Of a stretch of DNA of 64,000 nucleotides, positions 25,173-34,068 are shown piece after piece. Position 1 is the first letter of the stretch; each line of letters opens with the position of its first letter. The stretch comes from Hirsutella rhossiliensis (Eukaryota > Ascomycota > Sordariomycetes > Hypocreales > Ophiocordycipitaceae). Where the stretch lies: contig NW_025408667.1 in assembly GCF_020360975.1 (NCBI RefSeq), positions 5,146,001 to 5,210,000 on the forward strand, written 5' to 3'. The notes below the pieces were generated by a model, which was not told the origin of the DNA, made no database searches, and worked only from the letters and a program-made list of their open reading frames with translations. Position numbers and translations under genes: made by a program.

Positions 25173-25853
25173 AGTATAATATACTTATAAGGTAAAAAGT
25201 ACTAGCCGCTAAATAATATTACCTTTTACTATATTTACCTTCTTTTTATATAATACTATTAAGATCCTCCCTTATTTTAAGCTAACCTCCTTTAACGAAA
25301 AGTAAAGTAACTAAATTTAATATTAAAATAGCCTTATATTTATTCGATCGAACGCCCCTCTACCTATTTACCTTACTATCTAGAAGGCTAAGGTAGTAAG
25401 GGGGTATATTAAGGAGAGTAAGTATAAGAGGCTATAGTTATACTTAGTAGACCTAATAGTTATATATAAAGAAGCCTACCTAACTAATATAACTCCCTTA
25501 GCCTAAGGATATTATATAGGCCTAACTTATATATAGGAATATCTTAATACTATCTTTTAGCTAGCTATATATAGTTACTATACCTATATAAGCCTCTCTC
25601 TTATCTTAATAAATAGATAAAGATATATATTACTTAATTTACCTTTCTATGCCCCTATTTCTTCTACTATACTCTTAAGACACTACTTAAGAGTAGTATA
25701 TAGACTATAAATAGATGTCTAAGCTCTATATTAATTTAATAGGGTTAAGAGATTAGATAAAGGAAGAGAAGATAGTATATTTAGATTAGAGTAAAGCAGA
25801 AGACGAGCGCATAGAAGCCTAGGTCGCGAAGGAAATAGGAGACAGTCCCCTAG

Positions 25854-26311
25854 TGTTACGGCCACGGCCAACAAATGTCATGAACGTGATGACACGGGTC
25901 GGAACAATGGTCGGAATGACAGGCCAATGAGGACGATCCATAGGTGGCTCACTGGGCTCACCTGGGATCACGACTCACTTGGAGCGTCCAGGCTCACGGC
26001 TCACTGGGAGCGGCAGGACTTAAGGATCACTTGGATCACGACGGTGATCCACGGTGATCCAGGGACTCTCCCACGGGTATATAAGTCCACCCACTTTCAC
26101 TCCTTTAGACAGATAGCTCTTTAGCTTTCAACACACAACAACGATCTTTATCACGGTCTCATCTCTGATTCTGATCACCTGGCTACAGTCTACGGTCTAC
26201 GACCTCCGAGTCATCACCAACGTGACATCTCTTTGCTCAGACCAAGCCCTAGTGCATCTGCCAACATAAACCCCACGACAGGTTTATCCCTTCGGAATCC
26301 CGGTCGTCACA
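25854..26311 (+). repeat. Gypsy-1 solo LTR, not RIPed
   Basis: 458 bp, from TGTTACG to GTCACA, flanked by the perfect duplication CCTAG (25849-25853, 26312-26316). It holds a TATATAAG promoter motif near 26079 and internal short repeats of the GCTCACTGGG, GGATCAC and GGTGATCCA type (25947-26062). A RIPed LTR of the same family, reverse-oriented, is at 61559-62028 beside a chromodomain integrase, which assigns the family to Ty3/gypsy. CA/TG are normal here, unlike all other TE copies in the window. Frames inside it are not genes. Confidence 0.9.
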
Positions 26312-26316
26312 CCTAG

Positions 26317-26709
26317 CAAATAAGAGAAAAGGCATAAAAGAGATCTAGCAAAGGATTAAAAAGGACAGCTAAGAGCAAGAAATATTGCATACAGCAGATA
26401 ATAGCCCAGAGTTATATTTTCATTAAAACATGAAAGGTTGTAGTTAGCTATTTCGCTATTTGTGAGCTAGAAAGAGAAGCAGTCCCGCGGTATGCTATAG
26501 CACTTGAACGGAACCATTTTAGCGGTCTGCGGGGCAAAAACGCGCCTAGGCGCTAGTATAACAGTCGCCTATTCTATAGCAAAGAAGTTGCCCCTATATT
26601 TGTTCTTTTATATATCCTATAGGGAATCATCAACTAGCAGCGTTATGCGATTTAAGTCTATTGCTTATAGAAGTAGGTTATAGTGGAAAACGAAGGTAAC
26701 TTCTTAGTT
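26317..26709. other. Host non-coding sequence downstream of the secreted-protein gene
   Basis: Balanced composition, no transposon similarity and no credible frame. It contains the 3' flank of the minus-strand gene that ends at 26710. No clear AATAAA signal was seen. Confidence 0.5.
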
Positions 26710-27438
26710 TTATAGAATATCTTTACAGATATCAGTAAGGGAAGAAATGCTGCAGTTTGGTAAAGTGCGCTGCAAAGGTTTAGTAAGTTCAGTAGGTTTC
26801 TGCTGCGTTAACTGCTTGCAGAGGGGCTCCTGAAGAAACGGCTTCTTGTTCAAATCGTCTCGGCACTGCTGGGTAGATCCGGGAGCTGACTGCTGCTGTC
26901 CTGGCTGCTCATTGGTCGACTGTTTGTCAACGGAAGGAAGCGTCTCCGGAATGGCCGGGCTCTCCCTCGCCTCCGATATCCCGCTCTTCTCTTTGAGAGA
27001 CTCGGCCGGGCACCAGCAGTCGGGAGCTGACTCAAGCAACTCATCGGTGCCGTCGTCTCCGTTGCCGGCCACGGGATCACAGATGCACAGCGTCACCGCC
27101 CCAGGCTGGCCCCGGCCATACGCCTTCAGGCTCTCAGGCTCTAGGTCTATGTTTCGCGTCTTGGCACACTTGCAGCTTGCATCCTCGACACGGTTGAACA
27201 CCCTTTCCTGCTGCAACCAACTGCAGTCGCCCGAGACCTTGCCGCCAGTACAGGTGCACGGGTAGATGGCCGTGTAGGGCCCGTTGGCCTTGTCGAGACT
27301 CTGGATCCAGCATTTGCCCGGAGGGTCCAGTTTGCGCGGCACGCGCGTCGTGTTGTAATTTCCGCTCCACTGGCCGGCAACAGATAGAACCGCCAAGCAC
27401 AAGACGAAAAAGACTCGTGGCATGATGGCGAAGCTCAT
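26710..27438 (-). CDS. Small secreted cysteine-rich protein (effector-like, hypothetical)
   Basis: Only credible host gene in the window: 242 residues, no intron needed. The frame stays open upstream to 27462, but the first in-frame ATG is at 27438 (A at -3). A second ATG at 27423 would start six residues before the hydrophobic core. Residues 7-22 form a signal peptide (hydrophobic FFVLCLAVLSVA) with a likely cut after VAG. The mature part has 14 cysteines (residues 43, 61, 63, 72, 89, 91, 118, 120, 141, 143, 192, 207, 229, 238). They include four C-x-C pairs (CTC, CKC, CIC, CWC), which would suit seven disulfides. Residues 150-225 are Gln/Pro/Ser-rich and probably disordered. Glycosylation sequons are NTT (29) and NCS (228). 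I recognise no family. Location in a RIPed transposon region is typical of fungal effector genes, but that role is inference; a structural or wall protein is possible. Confidence 0.7.
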   Translation of the reverse strand: MSFAIMPRVFFVLCLAVLSVAGQWSGNYNTTRVPRKLDPPGKCWIQSLDKANGPYTAIYPCTCTGGKVSGDCSWLQQERVFNRVEDASCKCAKTRNIDLEPESLKAYGRGQPGAVTLCICDPVAGNGDDGTDELLESAPDCWCPAESLKEKSGISEARESPAIPETLPSVDKQSTNEQPGQQQSAPGSTQQCRDDLNKKPFLQEPLCKQLTQQKPTELTKPLQRTLPNCSISSLTDICKDIL

Positions 27439-27522
27439 GATGGATATGGCATGTAGATGCAACTAGTAGACTAAACATTGGTTGCTTGTAAGACCTCGGA
27501 ATGGAGGGAGACTCCTGGCTGT

Positions 27523-27531
27523 CTTTATATA
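27523..27531 (-). promoter_or_regulatory. Putative TATA box of the secreted-protein gene
   Basis: TATATAAAG on the minus strand, about 85 bases before the ATG at 27438. This would put transcription start near 27495 and give a 5' leader of about 55 bases. An out-of-frame ATG at 27476-27478 would lie close to that cap site and may be skipped. Confidence 0.5.
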
Positions 27532-27569
27532 CCTACGTGACACACAGGAACAGACAAGTCATTTTAACA

Positions 27570-27721
27570 GCATAATCGGTCATCCCATTTCATCTCTTCG
27601 TACCGCAATCTCCTATATTAATCATATATTATGCATAAAGAATATGCATAATCGGTTATCCCATTTTATCTTTTCGTACCGCAATCTCCCCTATTAATTA
27701 TATATTATGCATTAAGAATAT
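27570..27721. repeat. 76-bp tandem duplication upstream of the secreted-protein gene
   Basis: Two head-to-tail units (27570-27645 and 27646-27721) beginning GCATAATCGG and ending in AATAT. They differ mainly by C to T changes in unit 2, mostly CA to TA. Each unit contains a TATATTATGCAT stretch. It lies 130-280 bases upstream of the ATG, in the likely promoter region. Confidence 0.88.
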
Positions 27722-28026
27722 ATAGCATATAGTTATTACTAATATACTATAAGGTCTTAGGGACTTCTAGGACCCCCTAAGTAAGGTGTCTACCTACGTA
27801 TACGTGGCTGTGCCCACGCATAAAGGGAGTAATAGTAAGAAGTTAGCTTCTTTATAAGAGTGCTACTAGGAGGTACGAGCTGATAAAGTATTTAGGTACG
27901 TTGGATTAATGTGTCGGCAGGGTACCGGCAGGGAATCGTGCATACCCCGCTCTCGAGTCATAGGTGACTCGCCACGCCGACCGAAGGGAAAAATTCCCTC
28001 TTCTAGCAAGCTTTAGGGCCTAATCC
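27722..28026. other. Non-coding right edge of the island
   Basis: No gene seen. The GC level is normal from about 27760. Contains GTATACGTGG near 27799, a doubled GGCAGGG near 27916-27932, and two small perfect hairpins: GAGTCA/TGACTC at 27955-27970 and AGGGAA/TTCCCT near 27985. It may be the remnant of another repeat beginning TGTCGGCAGGG (27912), cut by copy E at 28027. Confidence 0.4.
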
Positions 28027-28492
28027 TGTCGCGAAGCGTGGCCTGATTTCGTAGTTCTTAGAGATATCCCTTAGTAAGAGGGACTAAGGAAGCTAAAAAA
28101 CCGGTTTAAAAGAAGGAGCTAAAAGGAGGTATAGAGAGGAGGGTAGGGGTAAGAGGGGAAGTAAAAGTAGCGATAGCTTCTTATAGAGGTAGCGAGAGAT
28201 AAAACGGATATACCGGTAATAGCTAGAAAGGAAGGGAAAAACCGGTAAAAAGCTCGGTAGTTAAGAGGATATTAATAGCTTCTTTAAGTAGGATCTTCTT
28301 TATTAATTAAGATACTAAATAGGTATAAAAAGGGGCGTTAGATAGAAAAAAGAAGGATAATTAAGGTAATATAATAATTACTCCCTTACTATAATTACTA
28401 CCCTTATAAGACTTAAATATCTCTACCTTACCTATCTAACCCCTTACTTTTAATTTTACCTTTATATATTTCTTATATCTCTCTTTATAAGA
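28027..28492 (+). repeat. 5' LTR of Copia-1 copy E
   Basis: Keeps the unmutated first bases TGTCGCGAAGCGTGG, while its 3' half is strongly RIPed (ends CTTTATAAGA). It borders the un-RIPed gene island on its left. Confidence 0.9.
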
Positions 28493-31265
28493 GTTATAAG
28501 GCTGGAAGGAATAAAATTACTATACCTTTTAGCTATTATAAAAGGCAACTTTCTTATATCTTTTATAGCCCTTTACTTTTACCCCTTTTATAAGAAAAGC
28601 TAATATTTAACTAACTTTTCTACCCTCTTTTATAATAATATTAAAAAACGATTCTTTTACCGCTCTTATAGTCTATAAGACGATTCTTATAAAGCCCTAA
28701 AATTAAGATAAGTAAGTAAAGGAGCTATAGGCTTATATAGATAGAATAATTTATAATTTAGTATTTTTTAATAAGTAGGACCCTTTTAAGCCCCTTCTTT
28801 ATCCTAAGGTAATAGAATTTATAAAGGGAGCTTCCCTCCTTTTTAAGCTAACCTCTATATAATAAAGAGCTTTTTCTACTACCTTAGGTAACTATAAGAG
28901 TTACTATAAGGAATACCTATATAAAACGAAGCTATTAACTACTATATATATAGCGATAATAGAATCTATTAGTACTATAAAGCTAATCTCTCTTTAAGAA
29001 AAAGTAACTCTTAAGTAGTAGCTTTTAAAGCTTAAGACCTTAATAGCTCCCTTAAGGAGCTATATAACTAACTATATTAAGAAGCCTTATATAGTATACC
29101 TAGGAGCCTTTTTTACTAAGAACCTACTAGCTTTTTTATAGCTAGCTAAGTAGGAAGAAACTCTTTAAGGAAGCTAACTAATACTTCCTAATAAAAGCTC
29201 TTTCTAGCTAATAGCTATAAGATATATCTCTATTAATAAAGCTTATTAGTAATAGTTACCTAACTATCTTTTAAGAAGCTAGTAAGGAAATAAATAAAGA
29301 AGCTACTAAAGTATAATAATAAGTAGTCTTATTCTTTTATAGCTAGTACTCGACCTAGATAGCTCGACCTACTACCCCTATAGCTACTATAGCCCCTCTT
29401 ACTATAGCCCTAGCTACTACTACTACTTCTGCCCTTCTAGCTCCTCTTCCCTCGAAAGCGTTAATACCGTCTTTAACGGCTGCTCTAGCCCCGGCCCCGG
29501 CTCTACTTATTACTCCGGGCCTAGCCCTATTAGTTAGACCGGCCTAACTAGTCCCTTAATAGACCTTTTAGTCCGTTAGTCGAAAAATTAAGGAACTAGT
29601 TAAAATTAAACCTTATTAAAATTAGTAATAAGGTATAAAAAAGGGGGGTTTTTAAGTAGACCTTTTAGATAAGAACGAGGAGTCTTTAAAGAGATAATAA
29701 ATAAGAAGGAATCGACCTACTTACTAAGCATATAAAAGGCTCTATTAGCTAAAAGACTATTAATAGGTCTTTAAGGAAAGTCGACCTTTTAAAATTACGC
29801 CTCTTAAGGGACTAAAAGACGTTATTAGAAAGTCTCTTAAAGAGGACCCTTTATTATAAAGAATATAAATAAGATTTAAGTTACTAAGAAATAGTAACTA
29901 ACGCCGCTACCCTTATTTACGCCGTAAATATAAGGAAAAATCGTTAGTATAGTAAATCTAGCCTCTATCTTCCCTAAGAATTAATAAGGCTAAGACTAAC
30001 TATTAAAGCCCTTTAATTATCCCCTAGAAAAATTAGCTATCCTTATCTTTAGTACTTCCCTTAATATCTATAATACCCTCTTATAATTCTAGTCCTTTAA
30101 AAAGGTATAGAGGGAATACCTAATTATTAAGAAGTTAACCGTTTAGATAAAGAGGTATAAGAGAGTAAATTTTACGATAAAATTACTTAATAGGTCTATA
30201 TAAATTCTTTAACGAAAAAGGGTAGCTTTTTACCCTTAATTTTTAACGAGCTTAATTTCCTTCTACCTTTTTTAAGAAGAAGAAATCTTCTAGGATATAA
30301 CTTCTAAGCCTATAAGGCTAGTCTAAAGGAGTTAAACGATTAAGCTTATTAAGGAGAAATCTAGTTAATTTATTCTTTAATTCTAACCTATCCTTAAGAA
30401 GGAATCTCTTAAGAAGTTAGCTTTCCCTACTAAGAAAAATAAGTCTACTATAAAGGACCCTCTTTTAATAGCTTAAGGAGACGGTTATCTTTAGTAGATA
30501 TAACTTAGTTACCTAGGCCCCTTAGCTTTATATAAGCTAGGTAAATAATAAGGCGTATAAATTAAGGGCTTAAAGACTATTAAATATAAATACTATAGCT
30601 AATAAAAGACTAAAAAACGGATTTTTAAACGAACCCTTATATAGCTAAACTAGCTATATAATAAAATTTAAGTCGACTAAACCGACTTTTTTAAAGACTA
30701 AGAAAGCTTTATTAAGGTAATATTTTTTATCGATACTTTTTTAAGGGTAGTTTTTCTTATTTCTTATAAACCTACCTAAGTAAGTATAACTAGTTTACCC
30801 TTTAAGACTTTATTAACTAGATAAAATCCTACTTTAGCTATAAGGTATAGAAGATACGGTTTAATAAAGCGCTATTTATAAAGGATATTTTAAATTAGCT
30901 TTAAAAAAAGGTATTTTACCCCTCCTATTAATACTAAATACCTAGGCTTAAAATAAAAGGGTAAAAATATTAAGGGGCACTATAATAAAAAGGGCCTATA
31001 TAATAAGACTTACTATAAAGCTTCCCTATAACCTTTAAAGGGAAGTTATTAAGACTAGTTACTACTTATAGAACTAGACCTTTAAAGGGACTACCTAAGA
31101 AATAAACTAGAAATCCCCCCTTAAGCTCTTTATAAAAAAGAGGGCCTTACTAGCTTACCTTTATACCTATAACTATAAGGTATATACTATAACTACTAAT
31201 CTATAGCTAAAAAGGAAGAAGAAAAGAAAGCTTAATCTTAAAGGCTTTTTTAATTAACTTATTAG

Positions 31266-31962
31266 TATAAAAGGGTATAAGTAATAAGCGTCGGATCGGG
31301 TAATTAATAGTATAAGTAGAAAGTTCGGTTTAAGGATTATAGGGTAGGATTTCATCCGGAATTTATAATAAGTATATAAGGGGCTAAATAATATATTAAA
31401 AGAATAGCGTTATAAAAGATACTTATAAACTTATATCTTTTATTTACTACTCCTAAGGAAATCCTTTATCTTTTATAAACTATTACTCGCCTACTAATAG
31501 ACTAATTAGTTAGCCTTTTAATATATTCTATAGTACTAAAAGAGCTTTATCTATAATATATCTTTCTAACTTAATAGGTAGTTTAATTATAGCGTAATAG
31601 TTAACGTAAGACTATAAGTTTTAGTATAAGTAGTAGATTTAACTAGAATATTTTATGCCTTACTTATTCTTATATCGCGGATATCTTTAAAACCGCTAAG
31701 CTAAAATAAGTAATAGGGTATCCGATCTACTTATAATTAACTTATATATAAAATATATATTTTTATTTATTAGGATAAGCTTATCTTAACCCGCGTTTCT
31801 TAAAGGATAGTATAGATATTAAGTAAAGGTCTTTTTTCTTTAAGGGTTATACCCTTAAACTATATTATAGAGCTTCTTTTTACTAGCTTATTTTATAGAG
31901 CTTACTTATACTTACTATTTCTTTATAATAGTAAAATAAGAATATAAGGGTATATTCTTATA
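31266..31962 (-). repeat. Copia-2 LTR lacking target duplication (chimeric)
   Basis: 697 bp matching Copia-2, reverse-oriented. The flanking pentamers differ (ATTAG left, GACCT right). The left flank is Copia-1 and the right flank is LINE, so the two sides were never contiguous. This is best explained by recombination between two separate Copia-2 insertions with loss of what lay between. Confidence 0.88.
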
Positions 31963-33356
31963 GACCTAAGGGCCTTAAGCTATATTAGGCTATATATATA
32001 GCTCTCTTACTTCCTTAAAGGCCTAGTAGCTCTTATAAGACCTAATTATAACTTAGAAAGAAGGAAAGCTAGCTAGGTGCCCTATAAGCCTTAGAGCCTA
32101 AGGCCTTTATTATAATAATAAAGACCTTAAGCCCTTAGCTAAAAAGTAATACTAATACCTCTTAGCTAGCTTAGCTAGCTTAAAAGACCTTAGGTTATAG
32201 CCCTTAGCTTTCTATACTAATAGCTTTAAGGAGTACTTTAAGGGGTCCTTTATAGAGACTAACGCTTACTCCTTTTATAAAATAAGCTTAGAAAATAGGC
32301 TTATTAAGGTATACTATAAGAACCTAAGGCCCTTAATTAAAGTAGCTAATATAGAGCTATTCGCGATACTAAGGGTCCTAAAAGACCTAACTAAGAGGCC
32401 TTAGCCCTTAAAGCTTAGCCCTCTTAACCCCTTTAAAGATACCTATATCTTTATAAATAGCTAAGCCGCTATAAAGAAGGTTATAGATTTCTTAGACCTA
32501 CTTATATATATTAAAAGGCTCCTATCTAGCTTAGAAGCCTTTTATAATATATAGCTATACTAGTACCTTAGCTACCTAAGGATCTTTAGTAATAAGGTAG
32601 CTAACTAGCTAGCTAAAAGAGGCTTAAGGGTCCTTACCTAAGGGACCCCCTTAGTCTTTATTAGCTACTTATAAAGAAAGGTTTAGTAAGCTACTAAGGA
32701 CTATTAAAGGGGACTTTAGACTATAGAGGCAGCTAAAGGCCTTAGGGCTAAGGGCCTAGGTAAGTACTATATATCTATTTAAAAGACCCCCTACTTAGCC
32801 CTTAGCCTAGAAAAGGATATTATAGGAAGGCCTAGGCCGACCCTCTTAGCCTTTTACTAGCTCCTCTTTAAGGCTAGCTTCTTATTTTCCTTTTTAAAAA
32901 GGACTAATAAGGTAGATTAAGATAACTACCGCTATAGCTAAGGAAGGTATATAGCTAGGTACCTTATCCTAAGGTACCTAAACTATAAAAGGGAAAGAGA
33001 GGTCCTTTACTAGACCTCTAAGAAATAAAAAGGGGCCCTTAGCTTACTTATTTTCTATAGCTCTAAGGAAGGAAGGGAAGCCTTACTATCCTTCTTAGCT
33101 AAAATAGAAATAGGGATAGCTAAGTAGCTTAAATAAGAGTAACCTAAGGGCCCTAGGGCCCTTAAAGGGGAAAATTACTAAGCGGAAGGAACTATATTAA
33201 CCTTTCCTTTATTATTACTTTTATAGCTCCCCTTTCCTTAACTAGTTATAAGCCCCTAGGCTTTATAGCTAGCTAGGAATACTAATAATAGCCTAGGCCC
33301 TTACTAGCCTTACTATAGCCTTAAAGGCTATATATAAGTAATAATATAAAGAAAAA
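31963..33356 (+). pseudogene. 5'-truncated Tad-like LINE, RNase H and C-terminal part
   Basis: Same family as the reverse LINE at 42313-55219 (compare 42340-43700). One frame encodes an RNase H with the IFINSQAA-type block near 32448-32470 and the VAxxLAKRG block near 32595-32625. Then comes a C-terminal segment near 32930-33000 (RY-S-GRYIARYLILRY-NY), which fits a RIPed C-x-C...H...C motif found at the end of fungal Tad-clade LINEs. The tail, ATATAAGTAATAATATAAAG plus A-run, ends near 33356. Stops are at Gln codons. Confidence 0.8.
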
Positions 33357-33502
33357 AGACTACTTAGCTTTATATAAGGAGATAAGGTCTTTTAAAAAAG
33401 GCCCTTACTAGCCTTGCTATAGCCCTAATAGCTATATATAAGTAATAATATAAAGAAAAAGGACTACTTAGCTTTATATAAAAAGATAAGGTCTTTTAAA
33501 GT
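33297..33502 (+). repeat. 103-bp duplication spanning LINE tail and target DNA
   Basis: Units 33297-33399 and 33400-33502 each contain the last 60 bases of the LINE followed by about 40 bases of Copia-1 (GACTACTTAGCTTTATATAA... to GGTCTTTTAAA). Either a tandem duplication or a second, extremely truncated LINE insertion with a 40-bp target duplication. Confidence 0.8.
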
Positions 33503-34068
33503 AGTTCTTAAGGAAAAAGTAATAGGAAAATAAGTTCTTAGCTATAAGTAGGTTTTTATATAAAAGACTAATAAATATAGCTTCCTTTAAAAGTATAAAG
33601 CCTAGCTAGTAATTTATAAAAACTAATAGGAAAAAAAGGATCTTTTTTATAAGGTAACTACTTTAATAAAGATATCTTTTTAGGCCCTTATAGCTATAAT
33701 AGTAAAATTTAACCTTAAACTTAATTAAATAAATACTATTAATACTTTTATTTACTACCTTTTTAAGAGAATAAAAGTTATTTATATTTAACTTCCCCTT
33801 AGTTTCTAATAACTAAGAAAGGTTTTATAGCTTAAGAAAGCTTTATATAAACTATAAAGATTACCATTTCTTTAGTAATAGTATTAAATAAGTTCCTTTA
33901 AAGCCCTAGGCTTTAAGAAGTTCCCTTTAAAACTATATATAATATAAAAAAGTAAAATTATAGTCTTCTTTTATATTAATAATATTATCTAAGCTTACTT
34001 AAAAGTAAAAGAAGTAACTATTAAGGAGTTTATAAAAGGCCTATAATAAAAGTATAAGATAACTAAGC

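Larger units (their letters stand above)
24441..25848. other. AT-rich stretch without a gene, with repeats
   Basis: No reading frame or TE domain was recognised. It holds two diverged direct repeats (24822-24935 and 25088-25172), each starting TAACTATTAGTTAA and ending in a G-rich purine run. It also holds a hairpin (24949-24998) and an imperfect inverted repeat around CTCTTAAG at about 25664-25700. It may be the 3' end and LTR of Copia-3. From about 25795 the composition shifts to normal, marking the left edge of the un-RIPed island. Confidence 0.5.
28027..34068 (+). mobile_element. Copia-1 copy E, rearranged and truncated
   Basis: 5' LTR at 28027-28492 (466 bp, starting TGTCGCGAAG), then primer-binding site, gag (Pro/Ala patch about 29380-29540) and integrase (about 30480-31080). 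It breaks at 31265, equivalent to B position 13658. A Copia-2 LTR (31266-31962) and a LINE fragment (31963-33356) follow. Copia-1 sequence resumes at B-equivalent 14380 and carries the reverse transcriptase part to 34068. There it joins reverse-oriented copy K. About 720 bp of Copia-1 are missing at the interruption, and the 3' half is lost. Confidence 0.85.

Noticed and set aside
25927..26124. 65-codon frame in the un-RIPed island
   Set aside because: Fully inside the Gypsy-1 solo LTR and over its short repeats and TATA motif; non-coding.
26846..27478. Other frames overlapping the secreted-protein gene on both strands
   Set aside because: Shadows: none has a signal peptide or patterned cysteines, while the chosen minus-strand frame has both.
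27482..27697. 71-codon plus-strand frame upstream of the secreted-protein gene
   Set aside because: Extends into the 76-bp tandem duplication and across the opposite-strand TATA motif; no domain and no support.
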